The translations under genes and the position numbers were made by a program. Shown piece after piece: positions 9,316 to 19,271 of a stretch of DNA of 64,000 bases (its first letter is position 1; each line of letters starts with the position of its first letter). Location: positions 310,001 to 374,000 of the forward strand of contig JAWPMW010000001.1 in NCBI GenBank assembly GCA_033344735.1. Reading direction: 5' to 3'. The notes beneath the pieces were generated by a model. It made no database searches and had not been told where the DNA came from. It was given only the letters and a program-made list of their open reading frames with translations. This DNA is from Gammaproteobacteria bacterium. GTDB taxonomy: Bacteria > Pseudomonadota > Gammaproteobacteria > UBA4575.

Positions 9316-9717
9316 ATGAATTCATTAAATTCTAATCAGGCATTGGCAAGCTATCAGGAAATGGGTGCGTATGGACAGGTAGAAGAAGCTAATGGGCATG
9401 AGCTTATTCGATTGTTACTTGAGACTTTGTCAATACGTATTGCTGAGGCAAAAACTTGCATACAAGAAGATGATATTGGTGAGAAAATCACCCGTCTGAC
9501 CAAGGCCTTAAATATACTTGATGGTTTACGTATGTCATTAAATATTGAAAAAGGTGGTGAGATTGCTAGCAATCTTGATGATTTATATGACTATATGCAG
9601 CGCCAATTGATACAAGCGAATGCGCATAATGATGTATCAATTCTTGATGAGGTCAAAGGTCTGGTTGAGGAAATTTATAGTGCATGGTCTTTAATACCAC
9701 AAGAATTACGTCGCTAG
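9316..9717 (+). CDS. fliS: FliS, flagellin export chaperone
   Basis: FliS binds the C-terminus of flagellin and keeps it unpolymerised before export. The 133-residue product is helical and shows family landmarks: the early Y in LASYQEMGAYGQV, HELIRLLLETLSIRIAEAK, LTKALNILDGLRMSLN and LDDLYDYMQRQLIQAN. RBS AAAGGTAATAACT precedes the ATG. Fifteen bases separate it from fliD. Confidence 0.94.
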   Translation: MNSLNSNQALASYQEMGAYGQVEEANGHELIRLLLETLSIRIAEAKTCIQEDDIGEKITRLTKALNILDGLRMSLNIEKGGEIASNLDDLYDYMQRQLIQANAHNDVSILDEVKGLVEEIYSAWSLIPQELRR

Positions 9718-9721
9718 TCTC

Positions 9722-10048
9722 ATGCTTGAATCCCGGCATGTGCATCAACAGTTATTAGGCGCGATTGACGCAAGTGAAAAAATAATTGATTCACTTAATA
9801 GTGGTGAGCTAGAAGAAGCAAGAAAATATGACGATCTTCGTGCCGACTTTATTCGTAGTATGTCTAAATGTCAAAATTTTTCAACAGATGCAGCTTTGTT
9901 TATAGATGAAATTGGTAAGTTAGCTAAACTTGATAAAGTTATTTTACGACTTAGTGGCAAACTACGTGACGAAGTTTTGACGGAAATCCGCAAAGAGCAA
10001 TCATATCGGTTAAGGCATGTACAGTACGCTGAAAATCTCCAGCTGTAG
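9722..10048 (+). CDS. FliT-like small helical flagellar protein
   Basis: This 108-residue, entirely helical, charged protein starts four bases after fliS. No strong family motif is visible. Position (after fliDS), size and composition match FliT, the FliD export chaperone and regulator, which diverges quickly. The recognisable traits are heptad-like Leu spacing and a charged C-terminus (EVLTEIRKEQSYRLRH). The ATG lacks a clear RBS, consistent with translational coupling to fliS. FliT-like function is inferred from context. Confidence 0.65.
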   Translation: MLESRHVHQQLLGAIDASEKIIDSLNSGELEEARKYDDLRADFIRSMSKCQNFSTDAALFIDEIGKLAKLDKVILRLSGKLRDEVLTEIRKEQSYRLRHVQYAENLQL

Positions 10049-10358
10049 CTAACATATACAATACCTAATAAATTGATAGTTACTATTATTTACAATACTT
10101 AACGAATGAAGAAAGAGATATCTCAAACCTATATTGATAACAATCATTCAAATATATTTATTTATTAACATGGACTTAGAACTAAATAGCAGATAATATT
10201 TGTAATATGTTAAGTAATTTGTCAATAATTTACTGGTGTATGAAGTAAAACTAGAATATTATTTAGTGGCATAAATATGTCGTTGAGTGTCAGAAACCCT
10301 ACACAATAGTTATAACAATAAAGTGTTTGGAATTGCTACGTTGAAGGGAGCCTAAACT
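10049..10358 (+). other. AT-rich intergenic region before fleQ
   Basis: These 310 bases are very AT-rich and contain no ORF with a ribosome site. I found no GG-N10-GC sigma-54 site here. FleQ genes are normally transcribed by the housekeeping sigma, but no convincing -35/-10 pair stood out. There is no trace of a lost FleQ receiver domain: an in-frame TAA lies six bases before the fleQ ATG. Confidence 0.5.
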
Positions 10359-11483
10359 ATGCGAAGTGTCAGTGAAGATCGACAGCACATTAACCAAAGC
10401 AGCACCGAAACAAAAGAATCAGTAGCGGCAAGAAGACGTCGTGGAAAATCGTTCTTAGATGGTCACAGCCATGCTATTCAAAATGTTTGTAAATTGGTTG
10501 AGCATGTTGCATCCACTACTGCTAATGTTTTAATTCTTGGCGAATCTGGAACAGGAAAAGAATTAGTAGCACGAGCAGTTCATTCTTTTTCTAATCGTGC
10601 TAAAAATCCCTTTGTTCCTGTTAATTGTGCAGCAATCCCATCAGAATTATTAGAAAGCGAGTTATTCGGTCATGAAAAGGGCGCTTTTACTGGTGCAATT
10701 ACTGCTCATAAAGGACGCTTTGAATTAGCTCAGCACGGTACAATTTTTCTAGATGAAATTGGCGATATGGATCTGCAGATGCAGGCAAAGTTATTGCGGG
10801 TATTGCAAGAGAGAATTTATGAGCGAGTAGGAGGAACTAAGCCAATTCAGGCAGATGTCCGAATTGTTGCAGCGACACATAGAAATCTAGAAGAGATGGT
10901 CAGCAGTGGTGAATTTCGCGAAGACTTATATTATCGTCTAAATGTCTTTCCAATAGATATGCCACCATTACGTAGACGCGTTGAAGATATTCCTGCGCTT
11001 ATTTGTGCTATTACTGATAGATTGAAGCGAGATAACGGTGCTAATTTCTCTCTGACCAATGATGCAGTTAAAATCTTAGCCAACTATCCATGGCCTGGCA
11101 ATGTAAGAGAATTGTCTAATTTAATCGAGCGCCTCAGTATTCTTTATCCAAATAGCTCAATTGATTCATTGCAGTTACCAGAAAAACTACGTGATAAAGC
11201 GTCAGTGAAATCATCGACAAGTGATGAGAGTGCTGAGGTGGAATTCATAGAACAATTAGTCGAACCTTTTGTTGTTGAACAACCCAGTGATTCATTTCAA
11301 TCTTATGGGCATCTCCCAGAATCTGGTTTTGATCTGAAAAGTTACATAGGTGATTTAGAAGTGCATTATATCCGTGAGGCCCTAGAGGCATCTGACGGTG
11401 TAGTGGCGCAAGCTGCTAAGTTATTAGGATTAAGAAGAACAACTCTAGTCGAAAAGTTACGCAAATACGGAATCCAAAGATAA
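10359..11483 (+). CDS. fleQ: FleQ/FlrA-like sigma-54 activator lacking the N-terminal receiver domain
   Basis: This is the master activator of flagellar genes. The 374 residues match FleQ from its AAA+ domain onward: Walker A GESGTGKE (61-68), [14 protein letters not shown] with the sigma-54 contact loop GAFTGA at 108-113, [11 protein letters not shown], and a Fis-type helix-turn-helix at the end ([20 protein letters not shown]). FleQ usually has about 470-490 residues with an N-terminal REC-like domain. Here a 40-residue basic segment ([10 protein letters not shown]) takes its place. The LFRS c-di-GMP motif just before the AAA+ domain reads GKSF. RBS AAGGGAGCC is good. Confidence 0.88.
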   Translation: MRSVSEDRQHINQSSTETKESVAARRRRGKSFLDGHSHAIQNVCKLVEHVASTTANVLILGESGTGKELVARAVHSFSNRAKNPFVPVNCAAIPSELLESELFGHEKGAFTGAITAHKGRFELAQHGTIFLDEIGDMDLQMQAKLLRVLQERIYERVGGTKPIQADVRIVAATHRNLEEMVSSGEFREDLYYRLNVFPIDMPPLRRRVEDIPALICAITDRLKRDNGANFSLTNDAVKILANYPWPGNVRELSNLIERLSILYPNSSIDSLQLPEKLRDKASVKSSTSDESAEVEFIEQLVEPFVVEQPSDSFQSYGHLPESGFDLKSYIGDLEVHYIREALEASDGVVAQAAKLLGLRRTTLVEKLRKYGIQR

Positions 11484-11553
11484 TATCGTCGTAATTTTGG
11501 CGTACTTCCACTTGAAATAAGTTAAGTCCTTATTTTATCTAGTTAAATTCATT

Positions 11554-11570
11554 TAGGCACGCCGTTTGCT
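11554..11570 (+). promoter_or_regulatory. Putative sigma-54 promoter of fleSR
   Basis: TAGGCACGCCGTTTGCT has GG at 11556-11557 and GC at 11568-11569, ten bases apart. It carries the near-perfect elements GGCACG and TTTGC. It lies 72 bases before the fleS ATG. FleQ-dependent sigma-54 transcription of fleSR is known in Pseudomonas and Vibrio (flrBC). This is the best sigma-54 match in the window. Confidence 0.88.
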
Positions 11571-11641
11571 TACAGTTGGTTAACGTGTAGTTTTTCTGCA
11601 CATAATTAAACAGTAAGAAGCAAACCAAGAGGGTGTGCGCC

Positions 11642-12835
11642 ATGAATGCAGTATCTAGTCTATCAAATGCAGATCTACATCTTGCTTTTGAGCAGTTTAA
11701 TCAGATATCAGAACAATTTACTCATGCATATCAAGATCTCGAAGGTCGTTTCAAGCAAATAAAATCTGAATTATCTGATACCAAAGCAAAACGATTATTA
11801 GAGCTCGGTGAAAAAGAGCAATTAGCTAATAGAATGCATTTGCTATTAATGGCATTGCCAATGGGCGTCATGGTTATTGATAGTGAAGGTGTCATCCGTG
11901 AGTGCAATCAGTCTTCAGTTGAATTATTAGACATACAGTTACAGGGCAAGCTCTGGTCTGATGTTATAAAACAATTGTTCCCTCAGAATTCTCAAACTGA
12001 CATTAGCAGTATTAATATCAATGGGCGAAATATACATTTCTCATCAAAATCAATTGCAGATTCTGAAGATTCGTTAGTTTTGGTTAATGATGTAACAGAC
12101 CCTATGACGCATATCGATAGTGTTAAAAGAAAAGAGCGTCTAGCATTTTTGGGAAATGCAATCGCATCTATCGCGCATGATATACGTACACCTTTAGCAA
12201 CATCATTTCTACATTTGTCAAATTTAAACAAAAAGTTAAAAAGCCAAAATCATGGCGACTATGTGAAAGTCGTGGAGAAGGTCAGGCATAATTTAAAAAC
12301 TTTAGAAAATACTATTAATAGTATGCTTATTTATGCCAAAGGTGGTGTAGATACATTTAAGTCAATTGAGTGCAAGAAGTGTTGTGAATTGATTGCGACG
12401 GATCTTTTTGAATTATTTCCACAAGTCACATTTACAATTCATGCTCAGGAAAGTTTAAAGAATAAGTATGTAAAAGTTAATTTTGATGCATTAATGACAA
12501 CATTTCGAAATTTAATTGCAAATTCGCAAGCAGTATGTAATCAGGATGTTTCAATTAAAATTAATTTTATTAGTGATAAAGACGACCTTATGAAAATTAC
12601 AGTTTCTGATAATGGCCCAGGAATAGAAGAAGAAACTATGGAGAAGATATTTGAACCATTCTTTACCGCCAGAAAAAATGGAACAGGTTTAGGTTTGTCT
12701 ATCGTTAAGTCAATAGTTGAATCTCACAGTGGTCAAATCACAGCCGAAAATACGTCTTCGGGTGCTATGTTTAACATACAGCTGCCTTTAGAGTATCAAG
12801 TATGGAAGCCAAAAAAAATTGGAGTAAGCCAATAA
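11642..12835 (+). CDS. fleS: FleS/FlrB-like sensor histidine kinase
   Basis: This cytosolic kinase phosphorylates FleR to switch on middle flagellar genes. Of 397 residues, about 15-65 are coiled coil and 75-125 a PAS-like domain ([20 protein letters not shown]). HisKA follows with the phospho-His in [14 protein letters not shown], then the HATPase boxes ([29 protein letters not shown]). There are no membrane segments, as in FleS. I chose the ATG at 11642, eight bases after AAGAGGG, rather than a GTG nine bases upstream. It is one base from the ATG that could open fleR. Confidence 0.93.
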   Translation: MNAVSSLSNADLHLAFEQFNQISEQFTHAYQDLEGRFKQIKSELSDTKAKRLLELGEKEQLANRMHLLLMALPMGVMVIDSEGVIRECNQSSVELLDIQLQGKLWSDVIKQLFPQNSQTDISSININGRNIHFSSKSIADSEDSLVLVNDVTDPMTHIDSVKRKERLAFLGNAIASIAHDIRTPLATSFLHLSNLNKKLKSQNHGDYVKVVEKVRHNLKTLENTINSMLIYAKGGVDTFKSIECKKCCELIATDLFELFPQVTFTIHAQESLKNKYVKVNFDALMTTFRNLIANSQAVCNQDVSIKINFISDKDDLMKITVSDNGPGIEEETMEKIFEPFFTARKNGTGLGLSIVKSIVESHSGQITAENTSSGAMFNIQLPLEYQVWKPKKIGVSQ

Positions 12836-12860
12836 AATGGTTAATGACAAGGAGGAAGTA

Positions 12861-14204
12861 GTGTCTAAAATTAATATTCTCATCGTTGAGGATGATCAAG
12901 AACTATTGCAAGCGTTAGTTGATACATTGAGCCTGGATGACAATATTGTGCATGGCATGAACACATTGTCTAGCGCAGTAACTTGCTTGAAAAACAATGA
13001 TATAGATTTGATTGTTAGTGATGTTAATTTTAATCAAGAAGATAAGAAGTGCGCATTACAATCAGGAATGGATTTTCTAAAATATACTAGAGAAAATTCT
13101 TTACAGATTCCATTTATTCTTATGACAGCTTACGCAACCGTGGATAAAGCAGTTGAAGCAGTGAAGTTGGGTGCAATTGATTATCTGGTTAAGCCATTTG
13201 AAGCTGAACAATTAATTAATATCGTTCAGAAGAATGTGCAAGTGCGTAAAGATGATTCTATTTTCGTTGCGGTTGATGATGAAAGTGTCAGAGTTAAACG
13301 TTTAGCAGCACAGGTTGCGTCAACTGATGTTTCAATTTTAATTAATGGAGAAAGTGGAACTGGTAAGGAAGTTTTGGCTAGTTATATACATCATTGCTCG
13401 CCTAGAACAAATGAGCCGTTCATTGCCATAAATTGTGCAGCAATTCCAGAGAATATGCTGGAAGCAATGCTGTTTGGTTATGAGAAAGGTGCATACACGG
13501 GCGCCCATACCTCTAACCCTGGAAAATTTGAACAGGCTCAAGGTGGAACCTTATTGTTAGACGAAATTTCAGAAATGGATATTTCTTTGCAGGCTAAACT
13601 ATTACGAGTCTTGCAAGAAAAACAGGTAGAACGATTGGGCGGTAAGAATGTTATTGATTTGGATGTAAGAATTCTGGCAACAACTAATAGAAATATAAAG
13701 CAAGAAGTTGAAAAAGGTAGATTTAGAGAAGATCTTTACTACAGACTCAGCGTATTTCCAATAAGCTTAAAATCTTTAAGAGAGCGTAAAGATGATATTT
13801 TGCCAATAATCGAGTCGCTTCTTTATAAGTATCGAAATATTTCTGGAAATGTCAGTTTAAGTAATGCGGCTAAAGATAAGTTAATTAGTTATCAGTGGCC
13901 AGGTAATGTCAGAGAACTAGATAATGTTATTCAGCGATCAATAGTCTTGTGCAATGGCCAAACGATATTGCCTGAGCACGTATTTATTGAAGATGATGGC
14001 GAGGACAACAATATTATTATTCAGCCTGAAAATAATTTAAAAGAAAATGAACGTAGTTTAATCTTACACGCCTTGAAAGAAGGAAATGGTAGTAGGAAGC
14101 ATGCGGCTGAACAGCTTGGTATCAGTCCAAGAACATTACGATATAAGTTAGCAAGGCTTAAAGATGAAGGGGTAGAAGTACCTTCAGCATTTGGTATGGC
14201 ATAA
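12861..14204 (+). CDS. fleR: FleR/FlrC-like sigma-54 response regulator
   Basis: FleR activates sigma-54 flagellar promoters once phosphorylated by FleS. The order is: receiver domain (ILIVEDDQE; phospho-Asp in LIVSDVNFN; Lys in YLVKPF), AAA+ domain (GESGTGKE, sigma-54 loop as GAYTGA, LLLDEISEMD) and Fis-type HTH (AAEQLGISPRTLRYKL). I chose the GTG at 12861. It has AAGGAGG five bases upstream, and the protein then begins MSKINILIVEDD as family members do. The ATG at 12837 would add eight residues with a poorer site. The product is 447 residues. Confidence 0.93.
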   Translation: MSKINILIVEDDQELLQALVDTLSLDDNIVHGMNTLSSAVTCLKNNDIDLIVSDVNFNQEDKKCALQSGMDFLKYTRENSLQIPFILMTAYATVDKAVEAVKLGAIDYLVKPFEAEQLINIVQKNVQVRKDDSIFVAVDDESVRVKRLAAQVASTDVSILINGESGTGKEVLASYIHHCSPRTNEPFIAINCAAIPENMLEAMLFGYEKGAYTGAHTSNPGKFEQAQGGTLLLDEISEMDISLQAKLLRVLQEKQVERLGGKNVIDLDVRILATTNRNIKQEVEKGRFREDLYYRLSVFPISLKSLRERKDDILPIIESLLYKYRNISGNVSLSNAAKDKLISYQWPGNVRELDNVIQRSIVLCNGQTILPEHVFIEDDGEDNNIIIQPENNLKENERSLILHALKEGNGSRKHAAEQLGISPRTLRYKLARLKDEGVEVPSAFGMA

Positions 14205-14218
14205 AGGAGTAATAATCA

Positions 14219-14548
14219 ATGGATAAAATAAATTCTAATGAGTTGCTTAATCAACTTCAGGTGTTGGCAAGACAAGTTCAAGAGACTAACACTCAAAATA
14301 GTGCTGATAATGAAGTTACACAAAGCAGTCAATTTTCTGAACTCATGAAAAATTCTATTAATCAAGTTAATGACCAGCAAATGAAGGCGGGTGAAATGAC
14401 TAAAGCATTTGAAATGAATGATCCTGATGTGCCACTTTCATCAGTAATGATTGAAATGCAAAAAGCGCGGGTATCATTTGAAGCACTTAAGCAGGTGCGT
14501 AACCAGTTGGTTGATGCGTATAAGCAAGTAATGAATATGCCATTATAA
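14219..14548 (+). CDS. fliE: FliE, MS-ring/rod junction protein
   Basis: FliE joins the MS-ring to the rod. The 109-residue product has the conserved C-terminal half: FSELMKNSINQVNDQQMKAG, AFEMNDPDVPLSSVMIEMQK, ARVSFEALKQVRNQLVDAYK. RBS AAAGGAG is seven bases before the ATG. It is fourteen bases from fleR, and no separate sigma-54 site is seen in that gap. It therefore either depends on read-through from fleSR or has a promoter inside fleR. Confidence 0.94.
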   Translation: MDKINSNELLNQLQVLARQVQETNTQNSADNEVTQSSQFSELMKNSINQVNDQQMKAGEMTKAFEMNDPDVPLSSVMIEMQKARVSFEALKQVRNQLVDAYKQVMNMPL

Positions 14549-14586
14549 TAATTAAATTAGCAATAACTTAATAAAAGAGGATAGTC

Positions 14587-16233
14587 ATGGAAGGCGACAT
14601 TAGTATTCAGCAAAGCCCCGAAATGCCTGATAAAGCAATGCGTATCACTAAAACAATTGTGTCGTCTGTGAGCACTTTGTTTGGTTTGGCTGCTGTTTTA
14701 GCGCTTAGCGTTGCAGTCATAATGTGGGCATCAAAACCTGAATATTCACCTGTAATTGATAATTTATCGGACAGTGATATTGGGGCGGTAACCTCAATAT
14801 TATCGGCCAATGAAATTCCGTATAAAGTTGATAGTAATTCTGGAAGTTTATTGGTAGCTAATGACCAAAAGCAAAAAGCCAGAATTTTATTGTCTGCAGA
14901 AGGCTTGCCCAACTCAAGCCCAATGGGGTATGAATTGTTGAAACAAGATACTGCATTAGGAACTAGCCAATTTTTAGAGACTGCACGCTATCAGCATGCT
15001 TTAGAGACTGAGTTGAGTCGTTCTATATCATCGATGAGAAATATAGATAGTGCTAGAGTACATTTGGCTATGCCTAAAAGAACAGCATTTATGCGAAAGA
15101 AAGATAAAAGTAGTGCTTCAGTAATGGTTAATGTGTCGGGTGGTTTAAAATTAGAAAAAGGTCAAATTAATTCTATTGCTTATTTGGTCGCATCTAGTGT
15201 TCCTTATTTAAATGTTTCTAATGTAACTGTCGTTGACCAATGGGGTAATCTGCTTAATTCTACAGGTGCAGATAAAGGAATTGAGCATTCGAAAAAGCAA
15301 TTCGATTATAAAATGGAAGTGGAATCATTGTATGTTGATCGTATTGAGTCAATGTTGGCGCCAATATTTGGTTACGGTAGAGTAAAAGTTCAGGTTAATG
15401 CAGAAATGGATTTCACTCGAATTGAAAGCACTCAAGAGTTATTTGATTCAGACCAAGAAAAAGTGAGAAGTGAGCAAATAATAGATCAACAACAAACTGG
15501 CGCTGGAGGTACAGCTATAGGAATTCCTGGTGCTTTGTCTAATCAACCACCTGCTGGTGGTACAGTTGATCCCCAAGGTAATGCAGTGGATGGTAGTAAC
15601 ATTACGCCAACAAATAGTAATAGAAATTCAGTTCGTAACTACGAATTAGATAAGACTATAAGACACGTAATGCAGCCAGTTGGTGAACTTCAAAAAATTA
15701 CAGTAGCTGTAGTAGCTGATGATTGGGTCACGGTGAATGAATCAGGTGAAGAAGTGAGAACTGAATTATCAGATGAAGATTTCGCTTTAATAAGGGGTAT
15801 TGTGAGTGAAGCAATCGGATTTAGTGAAGAGCGTGGTGATAGTGTCTCAGTCTATAATAAATCATTTCAAACTATTGAGTTAGAAGTAATACCAGAATTG
15901 CCAATTTGGAAGCAAGACTGGTTTGTCACACTTGTGAAACAGAGTCTTGCTGGTATAGCTATATTGATATTAATTTTCACAGTAGTCAAACCAACAATGA
16001 AAACGTTGCAAGGTCGTTTAATTGATTCGGGTTCTGATTCAAATAAGCAATTATTAGCATTAGAGAATTCAGATGGTTCGAGTTCTGGTAAAGCAGAATC
16101 AAACACTCAACAATCTCTGACAAATCGACATCCGAATTATGTTGAACAATTAGCAATGGCTAAACAGCTTGTTGGACAGGATTCAAAGCAGGTAGCAAAA
16201 GTAGTCAAGAATTGGGTTTCTGATAATGGCTGA
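14587..16233 (+). CDS. fliF: FliF, MS-ring protein
   Basis: FliF forms the inner-membrane MS-ring. The 548-residue product has transmembrane helices at about residues 22-46 (TLFGLAAVLALSVAVIMWA) and 441-463 (LVKQSLAGIAILILIFTVV). Ring-building motifs lie between them (ARILLSAEGLPNSSPMGYEL, DSARVHLAMPKRTAFMR). The Gly/Pro/Asn-rich linker (about 300-340) is typical. The C-terminal tail (about 510-548) binds FliG. Its stop overlaps the fliG start by eight bases. RBS AAGAGGATAGTC is good. Confidence 0.96.
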   Translation: MEGDISIQQSPEMPDKAMRITKTIVSSVSTLFGLAAVLALSVAVIMWASKPEYSPVIDNLSDSDIGAVTSILSANEIPYKVDSNSGSLLVANDQKQKARILLSAEGLPNSSPMGYELLKQDTALGTSQFLETARYQHALETELSRSISSMRNIDSARVHLAMPKRTAFMRKKDKSSASVMVNVSGGLKLEKGQINSIAYLVASSVPYLNVSNVTVVDQWGNLLNSTGADKGIEHSKKQFDYKMEVESLYVDRIESMLAPIFGYGRVKVQVNAEMDFTRIESTQELFDSDQEKVRSEQIIDQQQTGAGGTAIGIPGALSNQPPAGGTVDPQGNAVDGSNITPTNSNRNSVRNYELDKTIRHVMQPVGELQKITVAVVADDWVTVNESGEEVRTELSDEDFALIRGIVSEAIGFSEERGDSVSVYNKSFQTIELEVIPELPIWKQDWFVTLVKQSLAGIAILILIFTVVKPTMKTLQGRLIDSGSDSNKQLLALENSDGSSSGKAESNTQQSLTNRHPNYVEQLAMAKQLVGQDSKQVAKVVKNWVSDNG

Positions 16234-17254
16234 TGAAATAGCAGCGTTAAATGCACCTGCACGTGACTTAACGGGTGCTGAAAAATCAGCAATTTTGTTA
16301 ATGGTACTAGGTGAGCAAGATGCTTCTCAGGTGTTAAAACATATGAGCCCAGAAGAGCTTCAACAACTTGGTGAAGCAATGACTAGTATGAATGATATAA
16401 CACAGCATGAAATTCATGATGTGATGGTTAACTTTTCTGATGACACAAAAAGTACAACACCATTAGATATTGGTGCTTATGACTATCTTAAGAAAGTTCT
16501 GAAAACTGCCCTTGGTAATAATAAAGCTAAAAACATCCTTTCTAGAATAGTTCTTGGTCCTGAAGCTAAAGGTATAGAAGTTTTGAAGTGGATGAATGCG
16601 GAAACCATCTCAGATTTTATAAGAGATGAGCACCCACAAATAGTAGCAACTCTTCTAACTCAACTAGATGGGGAATTGGCGGGTAAAGTGTTAGAGAGTT
16701 TAGATATACACGATCAGTCAAAAGTAATTGAACGAATCGCACTTATGGAAGATGTTAATTCTGATGCGCTTAGGGAATTAGACGAACTAATTGAAGATTA
16801 TTTTAAGAAAGATAAACCTGACAAAGTCCCTAGTGTTGGCGGCCCATCAATTGCAGCAAATATTTTGAATAATGTTAAAACTGATATTGAATCTAATGTC
16901 ATGGAGCAAATTAATAATCGCGATAAGAATTTAGGAGATCGAATTAAAGGTTTAATGTTTGTTTTTGATAATTTATTAGATATTGATGATCGTGGTATGC
17001 AAACTATATTAAGAGAATCACCTCAAGATAAACTTGTGCTTGCTCTGAAAGGTGCAAGTGCTGATGTGAGAGAGAAAATATTTAAGAATATGTCTAAACG
17101 TGCTTCAGAAATGCTAAGAGATGATCTGGAAACTGCTGGTCCAGCAAAATTATCTGAAGTTGAAGATGCTCAAAAGGAAATATTGGAAGTCGCGCTTAAG
17201 TTAGGCGAGGAAGGTAAGATTATGTTGGGTGGAGGAGATGATGATTATTTATAG
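16226..17254 (+). CDS. fliG: FliG, rotor switch protein
   Basis: FliG couples stator torque to the MS-ring. The 342-residue product is full length. It has the N-terminal FliF-binding region (TGAEKSAILLMVLGEQDASQ), the EHPQ motif of the middle domain (RDEHPQIVATLLTQLDGELA), and the C-terminal domain with conserved charged helix residues (LDIDDRGMQTILRESPQDKL; MSKRASEMLRDDLE). It overlaps fliF by eight bases, so translation is probably coupled. Confidence 0.97.
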   Translation: MADEIAALNAPARDLTGAEKSAILLMVLGEQDASQVLKHMSPEELQQLGEAMTSMNDITQHEIHDVMVNFSDDTKSTTPLDIGAYDYLKKVLKTALGNNKAKNILSRIVLGPEAKGIEVLKWMNAETISDFIRDEHPQIVATLLTQLDGELAGKVLESLDIHDQSKVIERIALMEDVNSDALRELDELIEDYFKKDKPDKVPSVGGPSIAANILNNVKTDIESNVMEQINNRDKNLGDRIKGLMFVFDNLLDIDDRGMQTILRESPQDKLVLALKGASADVREKIFKNMSKRASEMLRDDLETAGPAKLSEVEDAQKEILEVALKLGEEGKIMLGGGDDDYL

Positions 17255-17290
17255 ATCATCATATATTGAAATTATAAATTTAGGTGGAGC

Positions 17291-17920
17291 ATGAGCGAAG
17301 GTGGAATAAAGCGATTATTATTTGAGAATAATAATCAAAATCGAAGTGTTCAAAGCCAGTTTAGTCCAAGTAAATTATTCCAAGCAGGAAATAATGCATC
17401 GAGTAATGTTTATCAAGATTCTTTCGAAGAAGAAAAAAAACGTGCGTTTGACCAAGGTTATCAGCAAGCTGTTGCTCAAGCTCAGCAAGAGTGGAATGAA
17501 AAAATCAGTTTGATAAATAATTTAGCTGAAGCTCTAGATCAACCATTAAAAGATATTGACCACAAAGTTATTGAAAAATCTACAGAATTAGCCATCGCAA
17601 TTGCTAAACAAATTGTTAGAAGAGAACTATCTTTAGATTCTGGTCAAATTGTCTCAGCTGTTAAGCAAGCAATTGAGCTGATTCCAAAAGATGGTGAGCA
17701 AATTAATATATATGTAAATCCCAAAGATGATCAGCATATTAAACAGCTTTTCTCTAAAGATGAGAAATTTAATAAATATAATGTTATACAGGATCCAACA
17801 ATTTCTGTAGGTGGATGTAAAGCAAGTACAGATTATTCATTAGTCGATCTTACTATAGATAAACAAATAGCAAACATAGCAGCACAAATTTTTGGTGATC
17901 AAAGAAATGCCGCAAGATAA
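17291..17920 (+). CDS. fliH: FliH, negative regulator of the FliI ATPase
   Basis: FliH holds the FliI ATPase at the export gate. The 209-residue protein has an unconserved N-terminus, a Glu/Gln-rich coiled region (about 45-75, FEEEKKRAFDQGYQQAVAQA) and the FliH/HrpE-like C-terminal domain (ELAIAIAKQIVRRELSLDSG; NIYVNPKDDQHIKQLF; VGGCKASTDYSLVDLTID). RBS TAGGTGGAGC is present. It overlaps the start region of fliI by 14 bases. Confidence 0.93.
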   Translation: MSEGGIKRLLFENNNQNRSVQSQFSPSKLFQAGNNASSNVYQDSFEEEKKRAFDQGYQQAVAQAQQEWNEKISLINNLAEALDQPLKDIDHKVIEKSTELAIAIAKQIVRRELSLDSGQIVSAVKQAIELIPKDGEQINIYVNPKDDQHIKQLFSKDEKFNKYNVIQDPTISVGGCKASTDYSLVDLTIDKQIANIAAQIFGDQRNAAR

Positions 17921-19271
17921 TACCTATTTGTATACTAGGATTGATACATATTCGCAATGGTTTGACCAATGTTTGGAAAATATTCAATTGCAGACTCCTG
18001 TTGTACGTGGAGTATTAACTAGAATATCTGGCTTAGCGCTAGAAGCTAGAGGTATACATTGTAAAATAGGCACTCGATGTGAAATTATTGCAGATTCTGA
18101 ACAAGCAATAGAGGCTGAAGTAGTTGGTTTTTCTTCAGGTAAAACATTTCTTATGGCAATGGATAAAACTCATGAGTGCTCTCCTGGAATGGAGGTAATT
18201 CCAAAAGAAGAAATTGTTGGTCTCCCAGTTGGTGATGAGTTAGTAGGGCATGTGTTAGATGGCAATGGTTGTCCTTTAGATGGAAAACTTCTACCTGAGA
18301 ATTTAACTCGCTCAAAATTAACCAGTCATCCTATTAATCCACTAATGCGAAGTATTATTAATGAACCACTTGATGTAGGTGTTCGGTCAATTAATAGCTT
18401 GCTTACTATAGGTCGAGGACAAAGGATAGGTTTGATTGCTCCTAGTGGAGTGGGTAAAAGTGTTTTGCTTAGTATGATGACACGATATACCAATGCTGAT
18501 ATTACAGTTATTGGGCTTATTGGTGAAAGAGGACGTGAAGTTAGTGAATTTTTACATCACACATTAAATGAGCAATCTAGAAAACAATCTGTAGTTATAG
18601 CAGCTCCTGCTGATTATAGTCCATTAAATAGAGTACATGCTGCACAGTATGCCACTTCAGTGGCTGAATATTTCCGCAGTCAAGGTAAACATGTATTACT
18701 TTTAATGGACTCATTGACACGTTATGCGCAAGCTCATCGAGAAATTTCTTTGTCGGTAGGAGAGCCGCCTGTATCAAAAGGTTATCCACCATCTGTATTT
18801 GCAAAGATACCCGAATTAGTTGAGCGTGCAGGAATGAACGAAGATGGCAGTGGGTCTATTACCGCTTTTTATACTGTTTTAGCTGAAAATGATGACTTGA
18901 ATGATCCTGTGGTTGATTCTGCTCGCTCAGTACTAGATGGACACATAACTCTTTCACGTGACTTGGCCGAATACGGACATTACCCTGCAATTGATATAGA
19001 GAAGTCAATATCTCGAATAATGAATAATATTGTTAGTAAAGACCATATTAAACTTGCTCAGGTATTTCGATCTATCTATTCTAAGTATGAGGAAAATAAA
19101 GATGTCATTCAGTTAGGAATTTATAAGAAAGGTTCTGATGAAGAGCTTGATATTGCGATCGCTCTACATGAAAATCTAATGAAATTTTTATCACAAGATA
19201 TTGATGAACAGTCAAGCTTAAATGAATCTATAGAAAGTTTATCATCTTTATTTACAGTTGCTAACGAGTGA
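17907..19271 (+). CDS. fliI: FliI, flagellar export ATPase
   Basis: FliI is the F1-like hexameric ATPase of flagellar type III export. The 454-residue product has Walker A in GLIAPSGVGKSVLL, Walker B in VLLLMDSLTRYAQAHREI, and the family sequences IGLIGERGREV and GEPPVSKGYPPSVFAKIPEL. Alternative starts exist: a TTG at 17892 and the ATG at 17907. I chose the ATG (MPQDNTYLYT), which lies inside the end of fliH. No RBS is evident, so coupling to fliH is likely. Confidence 0.96.
   Translation: MPQDNTYLYTRIDTYSQWFDQCLENIQLQTPVVRGVLTRISGLALEARGIHCKIGTRCEIIADSEQAIEAEVVGFSSGKTFLMAMDKTHECSPGMEVIPKEEIVGLPVGDELVGHVLDGNGCPLDGKLLPENLTRSKLTSHPINPLMRSIINEPLDVGVRSINSLLTIGRGQRIGLIAPSGVGKSVLLSMMTRYTNADITVIGLIGERGREVSEFLHHTLNEQSRKQSVVIAAPADYSPLNRVHAAQYATSVAEYFRSQGKHVLLLMDSLTRYAQAHREISLSVGEPPVSKGYPPSVFAKIPELVERAGMNEDGSGSITAFYTVLAENDDLNDPVVDSARSVLDGHITLSRDLAEYGHYPAIDIEKSISRIMNNIVSKDHIKLAQVFRSIYSKYEENKDVIQLGIYKKGSDEELDIAIALHENLMKFLSQDIDEQSSLNESIESLSSLFTVANE

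Noticed and set aside
10201-10358. Sigma-54 promoter before fleQ
   Set aside because: Candidates such as GTGGCATAAATATGTC and TTTGGAATTGCTACG lack GC ten bases after GG.
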